NCBI GenBank assembly: GCA_917880885.1
Contig: OU862906.1
Span: 58,384,665-58,448,664, forward strand
Reading direction: 5' to 3'
DNA: 64,000 nucleotides
DNA from: Limnephilus marmoratus
Lineage: Eukaryota > Arthropoda > Insecta > Trichoptera > Limnephilidae
The notes under the pieces are model-generated. The model saw only the letters and a program-made list of their open reading frames with translations. It was not told where the DNA came from and made no database searches. Made by a program: the position numbers and the translations under genes. Positions 11,690 through 22,300 of this stretch are shown in pieces (within the stretch, counting starts at the first letter, position 1; every line of letters starts with the position of its first letter).

Positions 11690-11702
11690 TATTCCCCGCC
11701 TT
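11690..11702 (-). other. Polypurine tract of the BEL element
   Basis: On the minus strand the 13 bases just before the 3' LTR read AAGGCGGGGAATA. This is the expected primer position for plus-strand DNA synthesis. Confidence 0.7.
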
Positions 11703-11997
11703 GGAAGTTCGTAGAGCTTACAAAAGAAAGAGTATAAAAATACAAATGAAACAAGAAATGAAATAGAAATAAAGTGACTGTATTCACCGGTAATATTAAG
11801 GAATGACACGCATTGGAAATTCGCAGAATCTCACAAAATAAAGAAAAAATAACTAAAAAATACAATGTAATAAAGTTCAATTGACCAAGATAACGGATAT
11901 TAAGTAATGCCATGTCTGGGTCAGAGATCATTGAAGCAATGACTAAAAAACAAAAAATAAATAAATAAAAATAAACAAAAATAGATAGAATATAAAA

Positions 11998-12197
11998 TTA
12001 TTGCGTTGGAATGGGATATAATTTGACAACCGGACGTTTAAAAGAACCAAATCGTGTCTTTACCGTCGCAACGCGAACAATTTTATCCATTCCGGGATGG
12101 ATTTCAGTTATCACGCCTAAAGGCCAATTTAACGGAGGGGAATCTTCCTGTCCCAATAGTACGACAGTTCCGATATCAATCGGATGATCAGAAGTTT
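11998..12197 (-). pseudogene. BEL integrase C-terminal domain (DUF5641), distal part
   Basis: The frame reads GTVVLLGQEDSPPLNWPLG, then IHPGMDKIVRVATVKT, FKRPVVKL and a stop at 11998-12000. This is the small C-terminal domain that follows the BEL integrase core. It is separated from the upstream part of the domain at 12678-12857 by the SINE A insertion. Confidence 0.85.
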
Positions 12198-12598
12198 GAC
12201 GACCTCCGTAGTCCAGTGGCTAAGACTCTTGACTCACATTCCGGAGGTCGCGGGTTCGAACCCGGCATGCGCAAATAAATTTTATTTGATTAATTTGTGT
12301 TATTTCACAATTAATTCATTTAAAATAATATATAGTATATTTGCGGCATGTTCCAGAGTGGAAGATACTATCAGTATCGCCCTGGTGTAAGACCACCATT
12401 CAGAATTGAAACGTTGCTTGAAAATGGCTTTAGCCGTGTTTTGTGACCAGATCTGAATAGCCAGGTACTTCCCAACCTTCCTCTTCCCCACCTTCTTCCC
12501 TCCCCACTACCTTCAGCCTCACAACATACCCCAATTGGGGATGCCATAGTCTCACTGGCTCCAGACGGGAGCAGTTGAGATTCTTGTGCGGTATTCAC

Positions 12599-12677
<79 letters not shown>
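12198..12677 (+). mobile_element. SINE A (tRNA-derived), full length, inserted in BEL
   Basis: The head has a pol III box A (TAGTCCAGTGGC, 12209-12220) and box B (GGTTCGAACCC, 12253-12263). The body follows with AGTGGAAGATACTATCAG, AAGACCACCATTCA, GACCAGATCTGAATAGCCAG, a C/T-rich block, and CTCCAGACGGGAGCAG. The 3' end is a 76-base A-run (12602-12677). The element interrupts the BEL DUF5641 domain in opposite orientation. The long uninterrupted A-run suggests a recent insertion. Other copies: 25862, 35284, 36001 (minus) and 62035. Confidence 0.9.
12209..12263 (+). promoter_or_regulatory. Internal RNA polymerase III promoter, boxes A and B
   Basis: Box A TAGTCCAGTGGC and box B GGTTCGAACCC are 32 bp apart, close to tRNA spacing. 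Both agree with eukaryotic tRNA gene consensus. They would drive SINE A transcription on the plus strand. Confidence 0.75.
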
Positions 12678-12681
<4 letters not shown>

Positions 12682-12857
12682 ACTTCTGCCTGACTTGCAA
12701 GGTGTGCATATACTCTGAACGCCACTTCTTCCAGAAGGACTGAACCATGCTGTCTAATAATTGCTTACCATGCTGTCTAATAATTGCTTACGCTGAGTGA
12801 AATTGATTTTACCGTCTGCCAGGACAGAAGCAGGCAAGTACTGCAACGGTGTCGACA
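12678..12857 (-). pseudogene. BEL integrase tail, proximal part, with 23 bp duplication
   Basis: Minus-strand frames read KINFTQRKQLLDSM and then QSFWKKWRSEYMHTLQ, the usual start of the BEL DUF5641 region. Between them a 23 bp unit is present twice (12746-12791), which shifts the frame. The region sits between the SINE A poly-A and the piggyBac MITE. Confidence 0.8.
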
Positions 12858-12861
12858 TTAA

Positions 12862-13171
12862 CCCGTCTGCTTGGTCCAATATATTCGCACCTCACAATAC
12901 GGTAGCTTCAGTTTTGCGCGAAAAATCTGAAACCGTCACTTTGGATCGAGATTGTAAAATATCTATGCAAGATTGCTTTCATATTTCAAAGACAATAAGA
13001 AGCATTATTTTGTTCTCTTCCTGGTTAAAAGAAAAATACATATGTTTGCATGAGAGGAAGAGTGATATATAGCTTTTAAAATGTAAGATCGCTCGGGACG
13101 TTTTTGGTCTTATGAAAGTATAATGCAATTACGTGTTTTGGGATGTATTTGTTCCTAAACAAGCAGACGGG
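12862..13171. mobile_element. piggyBac MITE, 310 bp, inserted in BEL pol
   Basis: Both ends show the inverted repeat CCCGTCTGCTTG, flanked by TTAA on each side (12858-12861 and 13172-13175). Precise TTAA duplication and a CCC-type end define piggyBac. Taking it out and leaving one TTAA rejoins the BEL reading frame at PAHFLMSTPL. No transposase is encoded. Confidence 0.92.
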
Positions 13172-13175
13172 TTAA

Positions 13176-13965
13176 AAAATGCGCAGGCGTAAGGAATTCT
13201 CGATAAGGGTCAGAAGACATAACTGTAAGTGGACGCGAATTCATTATGCACTCAATTTGAACTAGCACAGTCTGTAACTCCTCATAGGTGAGAAGCTGAG
13301 TTCCAATCACACTGTACAAGTGTGTCTTCATGCTCTTTATGTTCGACTCCCACATACCCCCAAAATGAGGCGCGCGCGGTGGAATCATTTTCCACTCTAT
13401 ACGACGCTTAGCGAGTTCGCGCTTTAATGAGGGCTCATATTCAGATTCAACCAAAAACTTGTAGAGGTCATCTAATTGTGCCTTCGCACCCACAAAATTA
13501 GTACCATTATCTGAATACAAGCATGTTACCGGGCCACGCCGAGAAATAAAACGGCTGAAAGCAGCCAGGAAAGCATTTGAAGTTAAGTCAGAGACCAACT
13601 CAATATGAATAGCCTTGGTCACAAGGCATACGAATAGACAAATATATGCCTTTTGAGAATGTTGTCCTCTCCGACGAGTCAGCGTAATACGGAGGGGACC
13701 TGCGTAATCTACACCGGTATGTACGAAGGCCTTTGCTTCTGCAACACGATATGACGGTAAATCTGCCATCTTCGGTGTAGGATGCGATGGATTTAAGCGG
13801 AAGCAACAATTGCATTTCCGCACCATCGCCCTAATAACAGTCCTAGCATCTAATATCCAATAGCGTTGACGTAAGATAGACATAAGAAGTCCAGGGCCTG
13901 TATGACAGTTCACGACATGAAAGTGAGCGATGATCAGATCGACAACACAGTCATGTTTGGAAGTA
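13176..13965 (-). pseudogene. BEL integrase core
   Basis: The frame contains an HHCC zinc-binding region (HFHVVNCHTG ... CNCC), then GVDYAGP with the first catalytic Asp, YSDNGTNF with the second, and FGGMWESNIK with the catalytic Glu. All three acidic residues are intact. The upstream frame is offset by one base near 13960, where the linker region ends early. The C-terminus stops at the piggyBac MITE. Confidence 0.9.
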
Positions 13966-14392
13966 AAACCGGATGTTTAACCTCAAAAGGTAAATCCGAT
14001 TTAGAAAGCCGCCCCCCAATACGTAACAGATTATCTCCATCAAGAAATAGAGATAAACTCTGAAGTCTTTTGGAATGAAATTTGCCTTTCTGGAGTGCAG
14101 CAATATCTCCTGCAAAATGAATACTCTGCACAGCACGAATCACAGCCTTTTCAGCAGTCATAAGATTATTGACCGTTCCAGAGGAAAGTGATATCTTTTT
14201 TATGAATCGGAGGACATAAACAACAATCCTAAGTAGTTTATCCCAAGTGGATATACGCTGAGCCAGTTCACTCAGGACCGATTTTTCACCCTGAAATGTT
14301 GCAATGAGCACATTAGCTTTGTGTTCAGGCATTTCACCAGTATTGGTAGGGTGAAACGGTTTTAATGGCCATTCCAAAGGTGGGCTGCGAAT
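13934..14392 (-). pseudogene. BEL pol linker between RNase H and integrase
   Basis: An open stretch beginning PPLEWPLKPF follows an in-frame TGA where BEL proteins normally have Trp. It includes LLRIVVYVLRFI and LLRIGGRL, the standard connection before the integrase zinc finger. It ends in a frameshift at the junction with the integrase. Confidence 0.75.
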
Positions 14393-15508
14393 TCATGATG
14401 GGCCGTTCCACCATAAATCATGTGAAACGAGTTGGGAAGGAAGCATGCCACGAGAAAGGCAGTCGCTCGGGTTTTCACTACCAGCAACATGGTAAAAGTT
14501 CTCTGGAGACAAATTTTCTTGGCACTGAGCTACGCGATTACCAACAAACACCGACCAGCAATGCGGTGAAGAATGTATCCAAGAGAGCGCAACGGTAGAA
14601 TCGGAAAACGCATATGTTCCTGCAATAGGAAGACGCTCAGAATAATTATCTTGAACCGTCCATATTAATTTGGACATCAATACTGCGGCACAGAGCTCCA
14701 AACGAGCGAGGGTCGTCACTTTGGTGGGAGAAACCTTTGATTTTGCGCACAATCTCACTGTAATTTTCCCAAACAGATCAGTGGTGTGCAAATAAATCAC
14801 ACAGCCGTAACCATTCATGCTTGCATCGCAGAAAGCAACAACGAGCACCGTACTGTCTTTCAGGACACCAACATGGCGAGGGATTTTCATCATTGAAATT
14901 AGAGGAAATTCCTGTGTAAGCGCCGAAAACCGACGAATAACGCTATCAGGGGGTGTATCATCCCAACCAATGTTGCACAGCCATAGCTCTTTGATAAGTA
15001 ATTTAGCGTACAGAATGACAGGGGCGACCAAGCCGAGGACATCAAATAAGCGGGCGACTATGGAGAGTATGCTCCGCTTTGTGCACTTCTCCTGAACATA
15101 AGATGTCGTAAAGATGAAGCTGTCATCAGCTGGTTCCCACGAAAGGCCCAACACCTTAGAGGTATTGTTAGAACTAACAGTGAAGTCCACTGGGCTGCGG
15201 TGAGAATCCGGGAGGTTCTCAAGTACAACTTGAGAATTACTAGTCCATTTTACTAAATCAAAGGCACCGGACTTAAACAACGAGATTAATTCTCGAGAAA
15301 GACGTATGGCGCTGGGCTCATCTGCAATAGAATAGACCAGGTCGTCCATATACAGCTTGGACTCTGCCACTTTGGCAGCGTCCGGGTAATGTGGTCTCAT
15401 ATCCTGGGCCAACTGGCGAACCGTCCGCATTGCTAAGTACGGACTTGCCGTCAAGCCGAAAGGAACTCGATTGAACTGAAAAGTTCGTATGAGACCATTA
15501 TTTGAGAA
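14393..15508 (-). pseudogene. BEL RT (C-terminal half) and RNase H
   Basis: The frame starts just after an in-frame TGA and reads FNRVPFGLTASPYLA, then KLYMDDLVYS with the RT catalytic aspartates. RNase H follows: VVAFCDASMNGYG, LARLELCAA, FSDSTVALSWI and NPSDCLSRG, which keep the usual acidic residues. A second TGA replaces the Trp after WWNGPS. The two TGA-for-Trp changes are single-base decay. Confidence 0.9.
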
Positions 15509-17072
15509 TCAAAATAAGATCCTCAGGTATCTGCGATGCTTGCTAGGAACTTCAATCTGTATATACATTTGCTTTATATCCGCAGTCATAGCGATGGGAA
15601 AAAGACGAAAGTCAAGCAAAAGCAGAAACAAATCGGCTTGCAAATTGGGACCAGTATGAATAATATCATTCAGTGACAGCCCTGTGTGTGTTTTAGCACT
15701 AGCATCGAGCACAATACGAGGCATTGGTTTGTCTGGACGAGTGACAGCATGATGTGGGATGTAATATCCATCTTCTGTGATATCAGACTCTGAGACTTCT
15801 GATAGGTATTTATTTTCAATATATTCACTGATAATCTTGTTATAATTCTCCTGCAAAGCAGGGGAATGCTTAAATTTTCGCTCCAATGCCAAAAATCGGC
15901 GTTGGGCAGCAGTACGAGAATTACCCAATTGTCTTGGATCTTTACAGAAAGGTAAAGCAACAGAATATCTACCATCATCAGTGCGAGAAATTGATGAAAT
16001 AAAGAGATTCTCACATTCTGTCTCCTCCGGACTTAGAAATTTTATATTAAGTATCTCTTCTAACAGCCAAAATTTTTGCACTAAATCATTCAGTGCGAGT
16101 GCCGAAAATGATGTGTTTGTGTTGAGCACATTATTGGGGTAATCACCCATCAACACGAAACCGAAAGCGGTCGATAACGCGGGGGGTGCACTAGTACCCG
16201 ATTCAACCCTGTTCCCTAAATAAATATATGGGAACAGTTGCGCACCGATGACGACATCCACGCATCCAGGAACATTCCACGTTAAGTCTGCGAGAGGTAT
16301 GCCCTCTAAGTACCTCATATCACCCTTGGCTATATAGTGATTAGGTAATTGGTCGGTGATACTGTCAACGACAAGCGCATGTATATTATATTTATTCTCT
16401 GGGTATACGCGAGACTCAATATCCAAATACACGTAACCGAAAATTGGTCGAGACGTTGATCCAATTCCTTTGACAAACGAATTACTCAAAGGAATTATTG
16501 GTAAATTCAGCGTCTTACAACAATCGACCGTAATCAAATTATTTTGAGAGCCATTATCAATTAGGCACCGAACAATAACTTTATTTCCGTTTTTAAGCTT
16601 CGCGTATACTTGTGCGGTCGAAAGTAAAATATAAGAGTTCGGTGTTACTTTGGCACAAAGCGAACACGAAGGATTGACATTCGCGGTCCCCTCCACTTGC
16701 TTATCACCAATGCCAGTTCCATTGATGCTGGATGACACTGGAGGGGGGACTGACGGTTCTTCACTGGTAGGTACTTGCGACGTATGTACATGAGTATTGG
16801 TTTTCATATTATTCACACTGCCGAAATGTAAGAATGTATGATGACGTTTATTGCACAAATCACAAACTAACCCCGATTTGCATGACTTGATTGTATGTGA
16901 ACCACTAAGGCAATTTACACAGGCATTTTTCGATTTTATAAATTCAAATCGAGCCTGTGGGGAACTCATACATTTAAACTTTGAGCAAACGTTGACTAAA
17001 TGATCAGTTTTGTTACACAGAATACATCCTTTCGGCGGAGCTGGGAAGCGCGGAATATTCGCATTACTCGCG
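15509..17072 (-). pseudogene. BEL Gag zinc knuckles, aspartic protease and RT N-terminal half
   Basis: Starting right of the annotated Met, the frame has two CX2CX4HX4C knuckles (CILCNKTDH..., CVNCLSGSH...) and a third CX2CX4HX3H. The protease (DUF1758 type) carries LIDNGSQNNLIT; most relatives have DSG at the active site, so DNG is a variant. The RT begins near YYIPHHAV and reaches MTADIKQMYIQI, which holds the first RT Asp. It ends at an in-frame TGA after RYLRILF. The 5' side is cut by the L2 insertion; the frame resumes at about 18877. Confidence 0.9.
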
Positions 17073-17074
17073 AC

Positions 17075-17105
<31 letters not shown>

Positions 17106-18876
17106 TGGATAATTTATAAAGCGCCGTTTTTGTGAAAAATCACCTCAAGGGCGCTGTACAATTTATTAGGAATGCTTAATTTCTAACTGATTTTACTATT
17201 TACAAATGGATACAGAAATATACTTACCTGGCAGGTCACTTCCGGTAAACACACTTTAATTCTAAGTTTATGCTTGGAGAAGATACGGCCTTGCACGCGG
17301 AGGACATTACAGTTAACACACTGGACATTGCGTGATTTTACATTATTTGCTACCCTCATCGCTGTTAGTACCTATTACATTTGTGAATAGAAAAGTAGAG
17401 GTATTTATTTTAAAGTACTGGAGAATTTAGGACTATTGGAGATTAGTGGCAAAAGTATAGTTGGTATTTATTTTAAAATACTGAGGAATTTCGGAATCTT
17501 TAGGGCTGGAGAATGTTCATGAAATGACCTTCACAAACGCTTACATATTTTTTTTTTTTTTCCATGTTTTTATAGGTTAGTTATTTACGGTGTCGCGGGC
17601 ATTGAAAGTGAGGGTGAAAGATTTTGAGTTTATGGATACGACTGTCTGAAAAGGTGAGTTTTAAGTCTAGCTCTAAATTCCGCCGCGTCTGTGATCATTC
17701 TTAAGTCATGTGGCAGTCCGTTCCAGGCTTTAGGTCCTGACACTCCGAAAGCGCGCTCACCGAACTTAGTATCTGGTGTGCGCTTTGGTTCCTTTAACCT
17801 TCCGATAGCTGATGACGCTGCTGACCTCAGGGTTGACTGTCGATGATTGGAAATTTCTGGAATACACAATTCCGATAAGTAAGCCGGAGCCATTCCATTA
17901 AGGGACTTAAATACCATCCAGCAGAGCTTAAACTGGATCCTTTCAGGACATTTAAGCCAGTGTAGATTTTTGAGATGCTCTGAAATATGGGAATATTTTG
18001 ATACGCCGGTGATAAGTCTTGCCGCAGCGTTGAAAACGGATTGTAATTTGTTAATTTGATATTTTGGAAGACTTGCATATATTCCGTTGCAATAATCTAA
18101 ACGTGAAACCACATACGAATTGACTAGTAATTTAGTCGCCTCTGTTGGCAAGTTTCTCCTTACTGCTTTAATTTGTCTTAATTGAAAAAATCCCGTGCTT
18201 ACGGTTCTGTTCACTTGGGTTTTAAGGGAAAAGTCAGCGTCCAGATTGACACCCAGTAGTTTTATACAAGTCTTTGGAGTGATGTCGCTTCCTGAAATGG
18301 CTATTGGGGAGTTATCAATGTTATGCTGACGTCTGCTTGTGGCGGTCCAAAGAAACTCAGTCTTTGACGGATTTAGTTTTAATCTATTTGAGGTCATCCA
18401 GCGGGTAATTGCTTCTAGACACTCAATTATGCGAGTTTTTAGACTGTCTACTTCCTCTGGTAAGCAGTAAAAGTAAACTTGTTGGTCATCAGCGTAGCAG
18501 TGAGATAGAAGGCCAAATGATTCGATTATTTTAGCGACATCATTTGTGAAGAGGATGAAAAGAAGTGGGCCCAGAACAGACCCCTGGGGTACTCCAGATG
18601 AAAGGGTTGCATATTTTGATTGGTTTTTCCCTACCTTTACGGCTTGTATACGGTTACCCAAGTACGATGTCAGCCAGCTTTTAACGCCGCCATTTAAACC
18701 AAAGGATTCTTCTAATCGTTTAATAAGAAAATCATGGTCGATCGTATCAAAAGCGGCACTCATGTCCAAGACTGAAAGGAGTGCCAGTTTTCCCGACTCG
18801 ATAGCAAGAGTTATGTCTGACAAAACACGTAGTAATCCAGTTTCCGTTGAGTGAAACCTTCTATATGCAGATTAGC
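17073..18876 (-). mobile_element. L2-type LINE, 5'-truncated, inserted in BEL gag
   Basis: An almost intact 397-codon RT reading frame (17630-18823) extends upstream to SAYRRFHSTETGLL. It has LDMSAAFDTIDHDFL, GVPQGSVLGPLLFIL, CYADDQQVY and the L2/CR1 C-terminus FGERAFGVSGPKAWNGLP ending LKTHLF. The 3' UTR contains GGCGCTTTATAAATTATCC followed by (ATT)n, the ending typical of L2-clade elements. The endonuclease and 5' half are absent. The low decay suggests a recent arrival. The exact target duplication is blurred by AT-rich sequence. Confidence 0.88.
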
Positions 18877-19198
18877 CGAACGTATTATTTGATCGGGAGG
18901 ACGAAATGGGATGCGTTTTATTTACGACACCATGCGAGTTACTCGTTCGTTCTAAAATCTTTACTTGATCTTGTACAAACGAAACTAACTCATTATAAGA
19001 AGGAATTTCTTTATTACGAACTGTCAGCTCAAAGTTCTGAGCCGTCTGTGAATCAATTTTTCTTACCGCGCAGTGAAACAAAATAAAATCAGTTAAATCT
19101 TCAATACCTAACTGCTTTAATGCCGACACTGACGAAGAATATCTTTCAATGAAAGAATTGAGACTGGCAGATGTATTCGTGCAGTTTTTCGCATCGAG
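18877..19198 (-). pseudogene. BEL Gag, middle segment
   Basis: The frame reads ILDAKNCTNTSASLNSF, ALKQLGIEDLTDFILFHC and then KEIPSYNELVSFVQDQ, which matches the second half of the DUF1759 Gag domain. It lies between two LINE insertions. The left end (SNNTF) joins in frame to ASNANIP beyond the L2, and the right end (ILDA) joins to GTHYLN beyond the Jockey-like LINE. Confidence 0.85.
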
Positions 19199-20615
19199 AA
19201 TATTATTTATTTATTTATTTATTTATTTAATTATTTATTTATTTATTGTAAGAAACAAACAGCAATTTATATACAGGTGAGTTATACAAGAGGTTAAACA
19301 TGAGGTAAGCCAAAACAGTTTCTTATGCTAATGTTGGTTATTATGATTGTAATTGGTAATAACCGTTAAATGAAAATGAAAATAACAACAAAAAAAAATA
19401 TAATATATATATGAGTATATAAGAAGGAAGAAGGAAGAGGAAAGGGCAATAGGCAGAGGAAGGTGGGATGGGGACAGGAGATGCTCATGCTGTACCTTTT
19501 CTATAGTTGTGCATTAATTTAATTAACATTTGTGGTCGTACGTTTGACTTCGTTTCGGTATTTCACAAGAGTGTTATTAAGAATATCGATATTGTTAAAT
19601 TGCGTGTTATATTGCGCGCATATACGGGGGATTGGAGAATTTTTTCTAAGGTTGGTTCTGCACGCTGGAAAATGAAAAAAATGGTTTAGTCTGGTTGGCC
19701 TTGTAGGTATGTGAATTCTTAAATAATTTACGAGTTCAGGAGAGTCCAGGCCGTTATTCAGAATTTTGTATAAAAATATTTGATCAGATATTAATCTTCG
19801 TGTTTGAAGTGGAGTAAAGTTGTGAAATTTTAAGGATTCGGTGTTATTTGCAAAGAGTAATTTGAATTTATAATTTACGTGTTTAAAAAATTTATTTTGT
19901 ACACTTTCGATTCTGTCAATATGGCATTGGTAGAACGGTGCCCAAATTAGTGTGCAGTATTCTAAGTGGGGGCGGATATACGTGGTGTAAAGGGAATACA
20001 GAGTTTTAATATTGCGAAAAGGTTTAGATATGCGAATTATAAATCCCAACATTTTATTGGCTTTGTTGATTACTTCGTTAATGTGTTTGATAAAATTTAG
20101 TTTTACATCCAGTACTACCCCAAGGTCACGGATTGATTCTATTTCATGGATTTGTGTATCATGAAAGTTATAATTAAAAGAAATTTTATTTTTGTTACGC
20201 GTAAAAGATAATTTGTTGCACTTAGAAATATTTAGGATTAATTTGTTTAATTTACAGTATGCAAAAAGTCGATTTAGGTCTTCTTGAAGTTTTATGCAGT
20301 CATTGATAGATTTGATTAGTAAGTATATTTTTTTGTCATCTGCATATGCTAGGTAGTTAGCATGTAAAAAACATTTATAAATATCAAATATATACACATT
20401 AAACAATAATGGTCCCAAGTGAGAACCTTGCGGTACGCCAGAAGGCACAGTAAAAAAGCTAGACTTAGTTCCCTCAACTGATACGCACTGTAGTCTTCTA
20501 TGCAGATATGAAGTTAGCCACCTAAGTAAGTCACCATGGATTCCTAATTGCTGTAATTTTTTAATGAGGATAGAGTGGTTAACTTTATCGAAAGCTTTAT
20601 TTAAATAATGTGTTC
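19199..20615 (-). mobile_element. Jockey-like LINE 3' half, inserted in BEL gag
   Basis: The RT frame carries AFDKVNHSIL, GVPQGSHLGPLLFNVY, YLAYADDKKIYLL, IRDLGVVLDVKLNF and YIRPHLEYCTLIWAP. The 3' end on the left has an ATTT-repeat tail (19199-19246). The element is 5'-truncated inside the RT domain. By chance its frame matches that of Gag at the junction near 20615, so a single uninterrupted 575-codon frame (19519-21246) joins 5' Gag to RT. Clade placement within the Jockey/CR1 group is tentative. Confidence 0.85.
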
Positions 20616-21246
20616 CTAGTGTACGTTTATCTTGATATTTTTTAACTAAACTCTCCCAAATGATCTGATATGTATCACCCGAAGGCACAATGCCTGCGGT
20701 TACGTTCAACGCCCCGTGTGTGAGTTTTCCGACTAAGTACTGCACACGCTGCGAGTCAGTTAGCTGTCTATTATTATGGATATTGGCTTTAAATGACTCA
20801 AAAAATTTCGACCAGCTTTCATTCTTACCATCGAAGGTTGGAAGATCTATTGCAGGAAGATTAATCATACACGGCTCCCGCGACTTATTTTGTGACGTCA
20901 GTGATTCTCTTACAGAAGTTTTCATATTCGATCTAGTCCGTTTGACCTTCAAAAAAAGATCATCGAAAGCATTTAAAGCTTGAAAATCTGGTTTTAATTC
21001 TGGATTTAAAGTTAACTGACGATCATTGATGCTATCTATAATATTTTCAAATTGACTTCGCATTTGATCAATCATCTCTGACTGAGCCATAAACACTTCA
21101 TTATTTTTTGACTCAAAATTAGATATATTCTTTGTTGCATTATACAGATCGTTCATACGAAAAAAAAGATTTTCCTTTTTTGCAGTTAAAAGAATAAGCG
21201 ATCTGTCTTGAGCCTCACCCTCACCTTCCTTCGTAATTCTTGGCAT
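20616..21246 (-). pseudogene. BEL Gag N-terminal segment (DUF1759)
   Basis: The frame begins MPRITKEGEG at 21246, 363 bp inside the 5' LTR, which is the expected leader length. It has a helical N-terminal region, then LPAIDLPTFDGKNESWSKFF, the signature of the DUF1759 retrotransposon Gag domain, and KLTHGALN. It continues to GTHYLN, where the LINE starts. The open frame running on into RT is an insertion artefact, not a natural fusion. Confidence 0.88.
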
Positions 21247-21583
21247 TTTTTATATGCGAAAAGATTACCACAAAATTTTACAAAAAATGTTTCAATGTTA
21301 ATAATTAATTAATAATAATGTTGCGAATAATTGTCCAAAATAACGACAATATTCTGCGAACAATGTTAACAATTAATTAATAATAATAATGTTGCGAATA
21401 ATTATCCAAAATTACGATAATTCTGCGAACATCCAAATATGTCATCCAAAAGCAAAAACAAGACCAGCTATAGTTCTCAAAAAATGAGAGGTACTTCAAA
21501 TTTACCAAAAAAAATACGTAAATTCAAACATACATGTAATTAAGCTATAATCTCGAATTGAATGTATGAATGAATTAATAATC

Positions 21584-21601
21584 CAGGCTACGAAAGGACC
21601 A
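21584..21601 (-). other. Candidate primer binding site of BEL
   Basis: On the minus strand the sequence TGGTCCTTTCGTAGCCTG lies 7 nt downstream of the 5' LTR. It starts with TGG, complementary to a tRNA CCA end. I cannot assign the tRNA by eye. Confidence 0.5.
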
Positions 21602-21608
21602 TTAAATA

Positions 21609-22174
21609 TGTAGGGGCGTGTAAATAGCCCCTGACACGAGGGAGTTACTACCCTATGTAAATTAACGAAAATTGAATTCTTCCCTATGTGACACAAAAAC
21701 AGTTGACCCAGCAATTCCAACCAAAGTGAAACAAAACAATACTCACTCAGAGAATGCAGCTCATCCACGATGTCCAACACAAAAGACACTTCTTTTCATT
21801 AAAAAATATCAAGGCGGTATTGCATAATCTTAACAGATGTTTCGCACAGCAAGGAAGTTTCAACAATGAATAAATTTGCATATTAATAATACGTGCCACA
21901 ATCACAATCTTGTACAATAATAATTCAAGTATTGGATGAATTATTCGATTATGCGTGACTAGGAGCGACATCTCTTGGCATTTTACTGACACTCCCGTCG
22001 GAAGCAATTGCCTGCCTCACAGAGGTAAGGAAATGCATGGATACACTGAATTTCAAGTCACACAGGTAAATTCAATACAATACAAAAACCACAGATGGCG
22101 CCCTCATGGTCTCATAGCATAAATTATTAATTGATTAAGAAAATGGATCCAAATATATTTATGACGCGTATCCA
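21609..22174 (-). repeat. BEL 5' LTR
   Basis: This is the right copy of the 566 bp LTR and is upstream of gag on the minus strand. It differs from the left copy at about six positions by eye, roughly 1 percent. Confidence 0.95.
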
Positions 22175-22179
22175 CTACT

Positions 22180-22300
22180 TGATTCAGTAAAAGTTGTAAA
22201 TAAGCTTGTAAAAGTTGTAAGCCCTACAACTAGCCTACTCCTGATAGTCTTATTCTGAACTCCAACTGCACACATGATTTTTTTAAAAATTGAGCGGTTC
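22180..22300 (-). pseudogene. RTE-like RT fragment, right part
   Basis: This is the continuation of the RT fragment at 10976-11118 across the BEL insertion. The minus-strand frame reads LQLLLNQVV up to the junction. Further upstream it is broken by stops. Confidence 0.45.

Larger units (their letters stand above)
11119..22179 (-). mobile_element. BEL/Pao LTR retrotransposon, nearly complete, with nested insertions
   Basis: The element runs 11124-22174 between 5 bp duplications CTACT (11119-11123 and 22175-22179). Both LTRs are 566 bp, start TGTAGGGGCG and end GCGTATCCA in window orientation, and differ at about six bases by eye, so the insertion is fairly recent. A polypurine tract (AAGGCGGGGAATA, minus strand) abuts the left LTR. 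A TGG-starting primer-binding-site candidate lies 7 nt inside the right LTR. Domain order on the minus strand is Gag (DUF1759), zinc knuckles, aspartic protease, RT, RNase H, integrase, DUF5641, as in BEL/Pao. Four foreign insertions and several stops or frameshifts show it is dead. Confidence 0.95.

Noticed and set aside
12371..12748. A 125-codon minus-strand frame with a long polyphenylalanine run
   Set aside because: The run is the translated poly-A tail of SINE A read backwards, joined to BEL sequence.
14817..15095. Open plus-strand frames inside BEL pol
   Set aside because: They are antisense to the RT/RNase H coding region and lack any motif.
19519..21246. A natural Gag-RT fusion gene
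   Set aside because: The second half of Gag resumes at 19198 in the same element, so the RT is an inserted LINE and the open frame is accidental.
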